Source: Pleurotus ostreatus/Saccharomyces cerevisiae fusant
Lineage: Eukaryota > Opisthokonta
Assembly: GCA_024196135.1 (NCBI GenBank)
Contig: JAMQCK010001272.1
Span: forward strand, 1 to 10,168
Direction of reading: 5' to 3'
Length of the DNA stretch: 10,168 nt
The notes under the pieces are model-generated. The model searched no databases. It worked only from the letters and a program-made list of their open reading frames with translations, and had not been told where the DNA came from. This document shows, in pieces, positions 1 to 8,359 of the stretch. Made by a program: the position numbers and the translations under genes. The first letter of the stretch is position 1, and each line of letters opens with the position of its first letter.

Positions 1-524
1 ATGACGATGGCAAGGATGAGGAGGATAACGGCGGCGACCGCGGCCATGATCATTATGCGCTTCGATTTTGCACGCGGAGCGGCATATGTCGCCCGCTTCT
101 CTTCCATGTACCGACTTCGATCCGAGTTCATGGGTGACATCGCCACGCCAGGCTGATCGTCGAACTGTTCGGGATCGTCTCTGTACCCGCCCGAGTAGAG
201 GGTGTCCGCGAGGGGCCGGCGAGAGTCCAGGGTACCATCGTTGAGCGCGTACACGGAGTCATTGACAGATTGGTCGCGCAGGGAGGGAGAGCCGGAGGAG
301 ACGTAGGAGTCGCGGACGTGGGGGCCAGATGGATCATCGTAGAGGGCGGTACCGATGAAGCGTGGCTGGGCAGCGCCAGAAGGGATGTCCATCGAGTTCG
401 TCTCCGACATCATGGCTCCCTGCTGGTTGGCGAAGGACTCATGCAGGCCTGGCGCGGGCGAGTCGGCTTCATGACGGGGTACTGGATCGTAGGGCGTAGT
501 CGCCGTCACTGGAGTGGACGACAT
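1..524 (-). CDS. SKN1/KRE6-like type II membrane protein (GH16 family), N-terminal part only
   Basis: The frame opens at an ATG (complement of 522-524) and stays open for 174 codons to the window edge, so the gene is cut by the window, not broken. The protein starts with about 155 polar residues rich in Ser, Pro, Asp and Gly, including SVYALND (about 90-96) and YRDDPEQFDD (about 114-123). A basic patch AKSKR (152-156) follows, then a strongly hydrophobic stretch IMIMAAVAAVILLILAIV (157-174) that runs into the edge. A cytoplasmic tail followed by a single signal anchor matches the known build of fungal SKN1/KRE6 proteins, which act in the secretory pathway in beta-1,6-glucan assembly and carry a lumenal GH16-like domain. 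That domain would lie beyond position 1 and is not seen, so the family call rests on the tail motifs and topology. Alternative: another type II cell-wall or Golgi protein. The leader upstream is CT-rich on the coding strand, with no upstream ATG for more than 100 nt. Confidence 0.68.
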   Translation of the reverse strand, partial: MSSTPVTATTPYDPVPRHEADSPAPGLHESFANQQGAMMSETNSMDIPSGAAQPRFIGTALYDDPSGPHVRDSYVSSGSPSLRDQSVNDSVYALNDGTLDSRRPLADTLYSGGYRDDPEQFDDQPGVAMSPMNSDRSRYMEEKRATYAAPRAKSKRIMIMAAVAAVILLILAIV

Positions 525-1185
525 GGGGGGCAGATACGAGGTCGTCTAGACCGGCGCGATTAATTTGAAGACCTGAATGCCGCCTTCAGCTGCCGGTCAG
601 CCACACGCGAGGACGTGACAAGCTCACAAAGATGCTGTGCGCCGTCGGCGATTGTGGAGAAGCGGGGAGGTGAAGATGAAGAAAAGGAGCGAGGGCGTCG
701 TCGTCACCGGGGACGACGAGCAGCTGCGAAACCTATGAGGCGCGGGGGTGATGGACGTCGAAGGACAAGGCGCAAGCCCACGCTTTTCAATTTCTCGGCG
801 TTTCGTGCTCGATGCCGAGGACTTTGCGGGGTTGATCGAGGGCCGTGGCAAACGGCGCCCGGTTCCCTTTTAGGACAGAAAGGGCCGCTCTCCCCGTGCC
901 GCCGGCCGATGCAATCCCCCGCACCGCTGTCCAGCGGCTGCTGGTGCCCGCATTCTACAAGCACCCGGACCCAGTGGTGGAACTTAGACGTATCCGAGGT
1001 CTTCCGAGTGCCATTGCGTTGGAATCTAGCGCCAAGATTTCGGCTGCCATGGCCAAATCAAGACGTGGCGTGTATGGGCGCTCCAGTGCTCATGCCAATC
1101 CTTGTCAAGCGCGGCAGCCCGTCCGCTTCTGGTCAGGTGTGCACAAGCACTCTGCGCTGGCCTTGGAAACCACTCAATCATGAGC

Positions 1186-1220
1186 GCTTGAGCATGCGGC
1201 GTCTCAAGCTAAACGCCGCA
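1186..1220. repeat. Two overlapping, mutually exclusive hairpins
   Basis: Stem A pairs GCTTGAG (1186-1192) with CTCAAGC (1203-1209) across a 10-nt loop. Stem B pairs TGCGGCGT (1195-1202) with ACGCCGCA (1213-1220), also across a 10-nt loop. The left arm of B lies in the loop of A, so only one can form at a time. The site is about 200-240 bp downstream of the VID21 stop and about 660-700 bp upstream of the SKN1-like start. It could fold in the VID21 3' UTR or be a promoter feature; chance is possible at this stem length. Confidence 0.45.
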
Positions 1221-1246
1221 AAACGAACAAACAAAAGCGAACAAAC
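1220..1246. repeat. Short imperfect tandem repeat (CGAACAAAC core)
   Basis: Two adjacent near-copies, aaaacgaacaaac (1220-1232) and aaaagcgaacaaac (1233-1246), share the core CGAACAAAC and differ by one inserted G. On the strand of the flanking genes this reads as a T-rich GTTTGTTCG tract. It abuts hairpin B. It may be a T-rich termination or promoter element, or simple slippage. Confidence 0.5.
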
Positions 1247-1423
1247 AGGTGACAACCAAGTTCAGGTCCCGCGCGTTTCCTGTACTGAACTCATGGGTGT
1301 TCGGGTATGATTGCAGTGGACCTCCGAGCAGAGACAACAGATACATTGCGAAGATACACACGATGAGAAAACACCAGAGAGAAGAGTAACAAGAACAGGT
1401 AAACTGAGACCGAAAACACCGAA

Positions 1424-1537
1424 TTATTGCTGCTGGGGAGGCTGTTGCGCAGGTTGAGGAATAGCCTGCTGCTGTTGTGGCGATTGCTGGGGCTGCTGCT
1501 GTTGCTGAGACTGCGCGGCCTGGTGATACGGGCCATA
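1424..1537 (-). repeat. Poly-Gln coding tail (last exon of VID21)
   Basis: The last exon encodes 37 residues, 19 of them Gln, including SQQQQQ and SPQQQQ, and ends PPQQQ then TAA. Mixed CAG and CAA codons make up the tract, so it is an impure repeat, less prone to slippage than pure CAG. Gln-rich tails are common in chromatin scaffolds and usually disordered. Confidence 0.8.
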
Positions 1538-4500
1538 CTGCAGGCGCTAATCAGCACGACTTCGATTGCCATTTCGCGAAACCCCGCTCACCATCAACTG
1601 AGGATGCCTCGACAGCTGCATCATCTGCTCCGCCGTCATATTCGGGATATAGTACGACGCCCGCTGCCCCGCCCCAGCCTGCGCACTCGGCGGACGCGGC
1701 GAGTTCGTCGCGTTCACAGGCGTGCCAGTCGGCAGCGGCGGCGACTGAGCCGGCGACGCCATCGCGTGCGACTGCGCGAGCATCTGGTTTTGTCGCGCGG
1801 CGGCCTGCTGGGCTTGCAGGATCTGCTGAGGCGAGATGCGTGGCGTGCCCGACGCGGAGGAGCCCGCGCGCGGCTGGCCAGAGATGTTCTGCACGGCGCC
1901 GCGCGTGGTCTGCGGGACGGCGAGGGCGCCAGTGCTGCCTGCACGCTGGCCGTTGGCGGTCTGCATCTGCTGCAATTGCTGGGGGTGCTGCTGGGGTTGT
2001 TGGGCGGGTGGGATCTGCGCGACAGGCTGTTGCACATTCTGCGCGGGTGCAGCTGGTTGGGCAATGGCTTGCGGATGCGGCTGTCCCGGTTGTGGCTGAG
2101 CTTGGCCCTATACGTAGAATGTGATCAACGCTATATTCTATGCTGAACAGTCAATAGGACTCACAGTCTGCTGTTGCTGTTGTTGCTGCTGACGCGCTGC
2201 CATGGCCTGCCGGGCCACGAGCTCTTCTTGCCGACGGCGCGCAATCGCCATGTCATTCTCGACGCGGGCCTCCCTCTCTGCCTTCATGCGACTCAGTTCA
2301 GCAGGAGACAACCTCGGATACTTGTTGTACTGGTTGTGCGTCTCATGAACGACAGACGGCTTTCGCTGGGCTGCACGGCGGGGTTAGCTCACGGCACGTT
2401 CCTTCACGCGAGTGCGTCCGACAAACCTAGCTGCTTCTGTTGGTTCTCTATGCGCTTCTTCGCCCCGCGACGGACAACCTCCGTGACCGCCGTATGCCTC
2501 CTCCGCTTGCGCTGCTCGCTGCCCCCGACGCCAGTGATGATCGGCGCGGTCGGTGTCGAGATGCTCCCTCGCTTGACCCCGCGCGTCATCATGCTCGTCG
2601 ATGGCGTCGGCGGTGGCGGAGACACCTCACTCCCGCCCTGTGCAGCCATGGCCATCTGATCCAACCTCGTCGCCGGCCGCGGCCACTTCTCCGCGTACCG
2701 CTCAAAGCACTCGCGCTCCGTGCGCCGCGCGATGGTGACGCCCGCGTTAAACGCCTCCGCGACGAGCGCGAAGTTCTGATTGAAGCGGTCTGCGAGCGCC
2801 TTGAGCTGCGCGTCCTCGGCGGGGGTCCAGGGCTCCATCCGGCGGCGGTCGCCCTGCCCATACTTCTTCTCGTAGTCCACGCGAGGGTGGTTAGGGTTGG
2901 CAGGCCACAGACTATTATGAGGCTCGTTACTGCCACCGCGGGGCTGCGGCTCCTCTGGCGCGACGGCGCTGTCGTCGAGGTTGACCCAGTGCCCGTCTTG
3001 CCATTTGTGCGCGGGCTGGAGGGGGCCAAGGAGCGTGGGCTTGGTGTGCATGAACTTGCCGACGGGGTAGAGCTTCGTGACCATGGTCTCGTCCACGCGG
3101 CGATGCGGGTCGAACTTGTCCGCCTCTTTCCTCTTCCGCCGATCCTTCTCCTTTCCATCGGTGAGTGAAGGGGCGGGGGTGGATGAGGGCGGATCGAACA
3201 AGGCGTATGGCTGCAAGTCGGCGAAGATGTCGGCTAGATCAGAGACGGTATCCCTCCCATCGTGCTGCAGGACGAAGTCGTCCAACTCGAGGAAGAGCTT
3301 GTCGGAGTCGGAGTACGCGATGCGCTCCCGCAGGCCGGCAAAAGCACTGGACTTGTGATGCTTGACGGGAGGTGCGTCTGGGCGGGCTGCCACCTTCTCC
3401 GAGGTCGTGTGGAGCGCAGGGTCCGTCGAATCCGTCTTCAGCCCACTGATGACCGGCGTCGCACTTATTGCACCGGCCTTCTGGGGTGACAATGTGCCAG
3501 AGGGCCCGTCGACGGCCATGGCATTATCGCCCAGAATGGATGTAGGCTCGACGTCCTCGTGCTTGAGGTCGGCCTCCGTCATGCCTATGCCAGGATCATG
3601 CGCCGCACGTTCAGCAGTCTGAAGCGCATCATCAAACAAGGATTCAGGTTGCTGCAGCTCGTCGGCAACAAGCTTCTCCTGCTCGTCGTCGTCCTCCTCT
3701 TCTGAGCCGTAGTCGACGATGGGACCATCTGCCCTTGAGGGTGATTGCGTACCATCGTCAACCTCCATACCCTGATCGTCGGCCGCCTCTGCGTCAGCAT
3801 CACCCATGGTCACGTCCTCCGGTGGCGGAGGTCGCTTCCACTTGACACAGATGCCTTTCGCTACCCGTGTCTCAGGGTCACCCGCGGCGTGCCATTCCAA
3901 CACGGCAGTCGCGATGTTGAAGGCGACGGCGTACTTCCATCGTCGCTCCTCCCGGAAGTCAGTCCGCATCCATTGCTGCGAACTGCTTAGCATATAGGAT
4001 CAAAGAAGTGTGGCGGTATTTATTCACCATCTCGTCCATGAGATAATCCCAGTGGGTTTTCGCGATGACGCCGACATTCCTCTGTTTCTTGGGCTGACGG
4101 AAGCTCCAGCGGCCGTAGTCCTTCATCAACTCCATCCGGTCGAGCGTGCGTATCAGCTTCAGCTCAGCGTATGCGATCTGTAAGGCATTTGGTCAGTCAC
4201 TGACCACATCGACCACATATCAACACTTACACCCCACTCCTTTGTCGTCAAACACTTCGTAGACTTGGAGACCTTCTTCCAGACAGGATTGGCCCGGATA
4301 GCGGCTCCCCACTCGTTCAAGCCAATGGGCTGCCACTGCTCTTTCCTCTTGATCTCCTGCTTGTCGCGCTTGCGCTTGCGACTAGTCGCCTTCTTGTTGA
4401 AGTCGGCGGGGAGCTCAGATAGGCTGGGTAGCGTATAGCCAGGATCGTAGGGTTCGGGGGCGTAGACAGGGGGAGGAGGGCCCGGCGGCGTAGCGGGGGG

Positions 4501-5759
4501 TTTGACTTCGGCCTGGAAGTTGCTAAAGTCGTATTGTGGCGGAGGGGATGGCGAACGCGCTTTGTTGCGCAAGGTGACGATACGTCCCAAGCACCGAGTC
4601 AAGGGGTCTTCGGACGCAGTGGAAGGTAGTACACCGTAGTGCAGGTCTGCAGGTGCGATGGAAAGCGGTGCAAGTGGTGTTGTTGACGGGCCTGCCATCT
4701 GTGGCGCTTGTGACAGGGTGGGCTGGTATTGAGGAGACGCCGCCTCGTATTTCGCAATTGAGGCAGCCTCCTCGACCTCGCCGCTGCCTGTATTCTCTGC
4801 TTCGTCGACGTCCATAGCGTCCGCCTGTTGTTCATCAACTGTAGTCGTCGGCTGTGTCGACTCGACTGTAAAGCCGGATATGGTGTGGGCTGCATCCTCC
4901 GATTCGACCTTGGGAATCTCATTGACACCCTCTGATGAGCGAGCGTCTGGCGGATAGCGTCCCTGTGGCTGCTCAGGTACCCATGGTTCTTGTTGTAGTG
5001 GAGACGATAACACGGATGGCGCTGCGGACGATATTGCTGGAGGCGGGGCGGTATCTTCTGGAGGGGTGGAAAGATGATCATCGTCCATGTTGGATGCTTC
5101 CGCTTGGCCCGCGGGTGTAGAGAACAGGGTTGCAGAGGGCTCTTCGGGTTCTGACTTTGCTACCAGAGGCGATGGGGACCTGTCTGCCTGGGGGGCGGGG
5201 GATGGTGAGGCAGCCGAGGCATCAACCTGAACCTTCTCCTCGTCGTCCGCAACGTCCGACATAGTGACATCTGGCTCGCTGAAGTGCGAGCGTGATTGCT
5301 GACGGACGAGTGGGACATCATCGGACGAGCTAGGGCTGCCTTCTCTCTCTATGCCAGTGCCGCTAGCATGCGCATGAACCGAGGGGGCGTGCGCGCGGAG
5401 TAGGCCACCGATATTGGACGGAAGGACTTCGTTCTCCATGAAGTATTCGACGGTCCCGGTCTCCGGGCTGGACGGGGTAAGTACATGACAATGTCGTACA
5501 GCACAGGCACGCACTGCTCGACCAAGTCAAACTGCTCCAGGAACTCTTGTACGTCCGCCTCTTCCGCCTTGGGATACCTTACAGCGCAGATGTTATCCCT
5601 ATGCACCCATAAACGGTGCATCTCGCGCAGCTGGGCATTTCTTCGTGCCCTTATCTCACTGTGTGCCATCGTTAGTCTCACCGAAGCGAACATGTTCCAA
5701 GCCACTCGCTTTAGCTGATCGAGCCGTTCCTGCAAGAGAGTATCGACGTCCACCGACAT
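1424..5759 (-). CDS. VID21: VID21/Eaf1-type NuA4 histone acetyltransferase scaffold (HSA and SANT domains)
   Basis: Seven exons on the minus strand join into 1338 codons plus stop with every phase consistent: 5759-5515, 5467-4231, 4177-4028, 3975-2427, 2370-2165, 2107-1592 and 1537-1424. Introns are 47, 53, 52, 56, 57 and 54 nt, all GT-AG, several with clear branch sites (CTAAC in intron 4). The HSA domain (about 495-580) is rebuilt only by splicing: exon 3 gives THWDYLMDEM (535-544) and exon 4 continues QWMRTDFREERRWKYAVAF. An acidic stretch (EEEDDDEQE, about 636-644) follows. A SANT/Myb domain (about 925-975; 2835-2683) begins EPWTPAEDAQLKALADRF. A basic segment (EQRKRRRH) and a Gln-rich tail (1122-1338) end the protein. 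In yeast, Eaf1/Vid21 is the platform of nuclear NuA4: HSA binds Arp4/actin, and the SANT region helps bind Tra1. HSA before SANT without a helicase separates this family from Swr1 and Ino80. Intron 1 is the least certain junction (donor GTGCGT, branch CTTAC, acceptor CCAG). The length is plausible for a basidiomycete version; yeast Eaf1 is shorter. Confidence 0.9.
2168..2191 (-). repeat. Eight-Gln run at the end of VID21 exon 5
   Basis: Eight consecutive Gln codons (CAG CAG CAA CAA CAG CAA CAG CAG on the coding strand) end one codon before the exon 5 donor at 2164. The impure CAG/CAA tract is a likely length-variable site between strains. It marks the start of the Gln-rich tail of the protein. 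Confidence 0.8.
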
Positions 5760-6270
5760 GCGAGTATGGATTTAGTGCGGGGGGTCACGTTGAGACTAGT
5801 GCGCAATTTCGGACGCGGGAGGGGTGCTTGGGTTTATGCAGACGCGTCTATGAGGTGTACGACGCGACGCCAGAACAAAGCGCGAGTGGAAATGGAAGTT
5901 CAGGACAAGGGACCGCTTTGACCATGCGGGCCGCGTTCAGGGCTCGGCCTTTGCCGAGTTCGCTGATGCAGAGAAGGGGAAATTTTGACTTCAGACTTGC
6001 AAACTTATTTCTCCAGACCCCTCACTTGCCAGAAAATGGGAATGTCTCCCCAGATCAGTAGTCACAGTAACCCCTTCAGTATCGCTTTTCTCGCTGTGCC
6101 TTCTTTGTAATACCCACTGGCAATGCCGGTTATCTGCGCCATGCGGCTGCATTGTCCTACTTTGCTCCGCTTCGAAGCCTCGTCTTCTGACTCTAGGGTC
6201 CCACGCAGCCTCTTATCAAGTGTCTTCTAATGCTGGCAACGCTCCTCTCTGCTTCTCTAGCGCTGTCACG
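5760..6270. promoter_or_regulatory. Divergent intergenic region between VID21 and the GH20 gene
   Basis: These 511 bp separate the start codons of two genes read in opposite directions, so the promoters must be here and may share elements. Seen near the GH20 gene: two GATA-type motifs (TTATCT at 6130-6135, which is AGATAA on the other strand, and TTATCA at 6213-6218), and CCCCAG at 6048-6053, whose complement CTGGGG fits the degenerate CreA/Mig1 consensus. GATA and CreA factors mediate nitrogen and carbon control of secreted hydrolases in fungi, but such short motifs occur often by chance. No clear TATA box is seen for either gene. The open frame across 5645-6061 is not a gene: it overlaps VID21 exon 1 and has no recognisable product. 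Confidence 0.55.
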
Positions 6271-6400
6271 ATGCGCGCTCTGGTCTGTGTCGTTGTCTTG
6301 TTCACTCAACTGCTCGGAGTCGCCAGAGCGCAGCTATCCCCTCAGATTCCTTCGGTCGCAGAGTTCACCGCGTCAGAGGGTGGGGGTTCTTTCTCCATAA
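6123..6400 (+). promoter_or_regulatory. Pair of upstream ORFs before and over the GH20 start, joined by TAATG
   Basis: An ATG at 6123 opens a 35-codon frame closed by TAA at 6228-6230. The last A of that stop is the first base of another ATG (6230), giving TAATG. The second frame runs 56 codons to TAA at 6398-6400, overlapping the main start at 6271 in a different frame. If the mRNA leader reaches upstream of 6123, ribosomes starting at either ATG would bypass the GH20 start, a layout that normally lowers translation. The transcription start is unknown, so these may lie partly or wholly outside the mRNA. An earlier small frame (6036-6110, 24 codons) also exists. Confidence 0.4.
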
Positions 6401-8359
6401 CGCCAGACCTTCGAATTTTTGTCGACGAGAACTTTGTGGACGAGCTTGCGGACTATGCTGCTACCTTTCGGGAAGACCTCATCTGGATAACCAACTTCAC
6501 CGAGCTGCCTGTAGTCACCACCGCGCCCAACGCTGAGGGCGCAGATCAGCCCGTCGTCTTTCTGACCATCGGAGACTCGGATCACACGCTCTATAATGGC
6601 GACAGCACCTTGGAGGGCTACAACTTCGAGATCACCGAGACGACGTACACCATCTCGGGCTCTGGCGCTCTTGGGACATGGTGGGGTACCCGCACTTTGC
6701 TGCAGCAGGCTATCCTGAGCGCCTCAGGCGACTCGGATGTCCTGCAGATACCCACGGGCAGTGGATCTGATTCGCCTGGCTGGGAAGTTCGCGGCTTCAT
6801 GCTGGATGTTGCTCGGCATTACTTCGAGACCTCTTTCGTTGGTAAGCTTGCTTTTCACGCGATGCTAATGCGCCATGCTAAACAGAGTAGCCGACTTGTG
6901 CGTATATGCGTCTTTTTTCAAGTTGCAAACGTTGCATCTGCACGTTTCCGACTTCATCTACAACGATCCACACCTGCATACCGCGGGAGACGCGTGGAAG
7001 GAGGACTATGCAGCATTCCGTCTGCAGCCATCCGAAGGCTCTCCCATTGCTGGCCTGGTCGTGGGAATGGAAAACGAAACGTGGTCCTACAACGACTTCA
7101 CCGCCCTCCAATCCACCTGCACCGCACACGGTGTCACCCTCATCCCCGAGATCGACACCCCCGGCCACTCCCTCGTCTTCACCAAATGGAAACCCGAGCT
7201 CGCCATCCCCCTCGCGCCCGACTTCCTCAACCTCTCCCTCCCCGAGTCCACTGCCGTCGTAAAAGCCGCCTGGGACGAGGTCCTCCCCTGGTTCACCGCC
7301 TCCGAGGTCTCCATCGGCGCGGACGAGTACGACAGCTCGCTCGCGGACGATTACGTTGCCTTCGTCAACGACATGGCGTCGTACGTCGCCGACCAGAGCG
7401 GGAAGGATACGCGCATCTGGGGCACGTACGAGCCGAGCGATACGTCGTCGGTCTCGAAGGACGTGACGATCCAGCATTGGAACTTTCCCGGTGACTCGAT
7501 CCCGGTGCAGCTCATGGACCAGGGCTACCGTGTCATCAACTCCGAGCAGCGCTTCCTCTACATGGTCGGGAAGTACTCGCCCTACTTCCCCTACGAGCTC
7601 GACCAGGACCTCCTCTGGGGCGGCGCGCCGGACGGTGGTGGATGGGCGCCGAATATCTTCAGCGCGGACGATGAATCGAATAACACGGCGGTTGATAACC
7701 CATTGCTGCGAGGGTCGATCATGGCGCTGTGGAACGACTATGGAAATAATGCGTCAACGCCGCTGGATGTGTATTTCCAGGTGGCGAAGAGCATCGCGAC
7801 GTTCGCGGAGAAGGCGTGGGCGGGGTCGGGTGTGCGGGATACGGAGCTCACGCAGGAGCAGTTCGAAGAGGTGTACCCGATCCTGGAGGCGAAGGCGCCC
7901 GGACAGAATCTGAATCGCGCCGTGCGGAGCGCACCTCCGGGCTCGACGCTGTTCAACTACACGACGCTCGACGATGTGCCGACGAATACCTCGTACCCAT
8001 CTGTCGGACCGCCGTACACCTTGACCTTCACTGTCACGCCCGACGCCGATGACGGGACCATATTCGCAGGAACGGACACCGCCCTCCTCGTCTCGTCTTT
8101 GACCTTCCAGGACATTGCCACCAACCAGTTCTATCCCCTCGACTACACTCTTCCGCTCGGCGAGTCCACGACCGTACAAATTCGAGCAACGCGCTTGTAC
8201 ACCGTCGCAGACATCGACGGCGTGTCCTACCTATATCAGACCACCATGGGAATCTCGGGCAACTCTCTACACGTAGCAAACATGTCGTTCGCGGCGCCTA
8301 CGCAGATCATAGGTAGCGAAGGCGTCTTGCTGGAGGATGTCTCTTTGGTCTTGGGTTAG
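6271..8359 (+). CDS. Secreted GH20 beta-N-acetylhexosaminidase-like protein with C-terminal beta-sandwich-like domain
   Basis: Two exons (6271-6841 and 6891-8359) with one 49-nt intron encode 679 residues. The ATG at 6271 is the first in frame and starts a signal peptide (cleavage likely after ARA, residue 20). Residues about 25-165 look like the GH20 N-terminal alpha/beta domain (GTRTLLQQA, 139-147). The catalytic barrel follows: RGFMLDVARHYF (174-185), HLHVSD (206-211), PEIDTPGHS (276-284) and the Asp-Glu pair D335-E336 in SIGADEYD; W367, W387, W433 and W471 may line the pocket. GH20 enzymes release terminal GlcNAc or GalNAc by substrate-assisted catalysis, the Asp orienting the acetamido group and the Glu acting as acid. 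Residues about 530-679 are rich in Thr and aromatic residues and look like a beta-sandwich (concanavalin/LamG-like), making the protein longer than ordinary fungal hexosaminidases. At least eight N-glycosylation sequons (e.g. N75, N252, N477, N546, N654) fit secretion. Oddity: the usual His-x-Gly-Gly-Asp-Glu motif is Ser-Ile-Gly-Ala-Asp-Glu here. Confidence 0.88.
6842..6890 (+). other. GH20 intron with three closely spaced acceptor AGs
   Basis: The donor is GTAAGC at 6842. AG dinucleotides end at 6885, 6887 and 6890. The 6890 site (TAG) gives residues SFV-ADLC and the 6887 site (GAG) gives SFV-V-ADLC, both in frame and one valine apart. The 6885 site (CAG) gives a Glu codon followed at once by TAG. 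A candidate branch site CTAAT lies at 6865-6869, and a second, CTAAA, at 6878-6882, only a few bases before the first AG. I chose 6890 because the family sequence reads smoothly there; 6887 is nearly as good. Confidence 0.75.

Larger units (their letters stand above)
525..1423 (-). promoter_or_regulatory. Intergenic region: SKN1-like promoter and leader plus VID21 3' region
   Basis: No gene is supported in these 899 bases. Both flanking genes are transcribed leftwards, so the right part should hold the VID21 3' UTR and terminator, and the left part the SKN1-like promoter and 5' leader. On the coding (minus) strand the segment around 650-700 is pyrimidine-rich (tccttttcttcatcttcacc and neighbours), typical of fungal promoters and leaders. 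A CCAAT pentamer lies at 1095-1099 (plus strand), about 570 bp upstream of the start codon. Open frames exist on both strands (for example 845-1183 plus and 704-964 minus), but they lack ATG starts and recognisable domains, and they overlap one another, so I treat them as chance frames in GC-rich DNA. Confidence 0.6.

Noticed and set aside
845..1183. Plus-strand 112-codon frame that reads rather protein-like
   Set aside because: It begins at GTG, has a stop just upstream, lacks splice context, and I recognise no family.
615..1310. Plus-strand 231-codon open frame, rich in Arg and Cys, between SKN1-like and VID21 genes
   Set aside because: No recognisable domain, low-complexity Arg-rich start, and it competes with other open frames on both strands; better explained as GC-rich promoter and 3' UTR DNA.
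1427..2146. Long plus-strand frames (up to 239 codons, Leu/Arg-rich) opposite the VID21 tail
   Set aside because: They are the antisense of Gln/Pro-rich coding exons; CAG and CAA read backwards as Leu codons. The minus-strand exons join in phase with good splice sites.
2440..3168. 242-codon plus-strand frame opposite VID21 exon 4
   Set aside because: It lies entirely opposite the SANT-containing exon and has no family character; a mirror effect of GC-rich codons.
5645..6061. Plus-strand 138-codon frame across the VID21 start and promoter
   Set aside because: It overlaps VID21 exon 1 antisense, shows no domain, and ends in the divergent promoter.
6230..6400. The ATG at 6230 as the true GH20 start
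   Set aside because: It is out of frame with the GH20 domain and stops after 56 codons; the ATG at 6271 gives a proper signal peptide.
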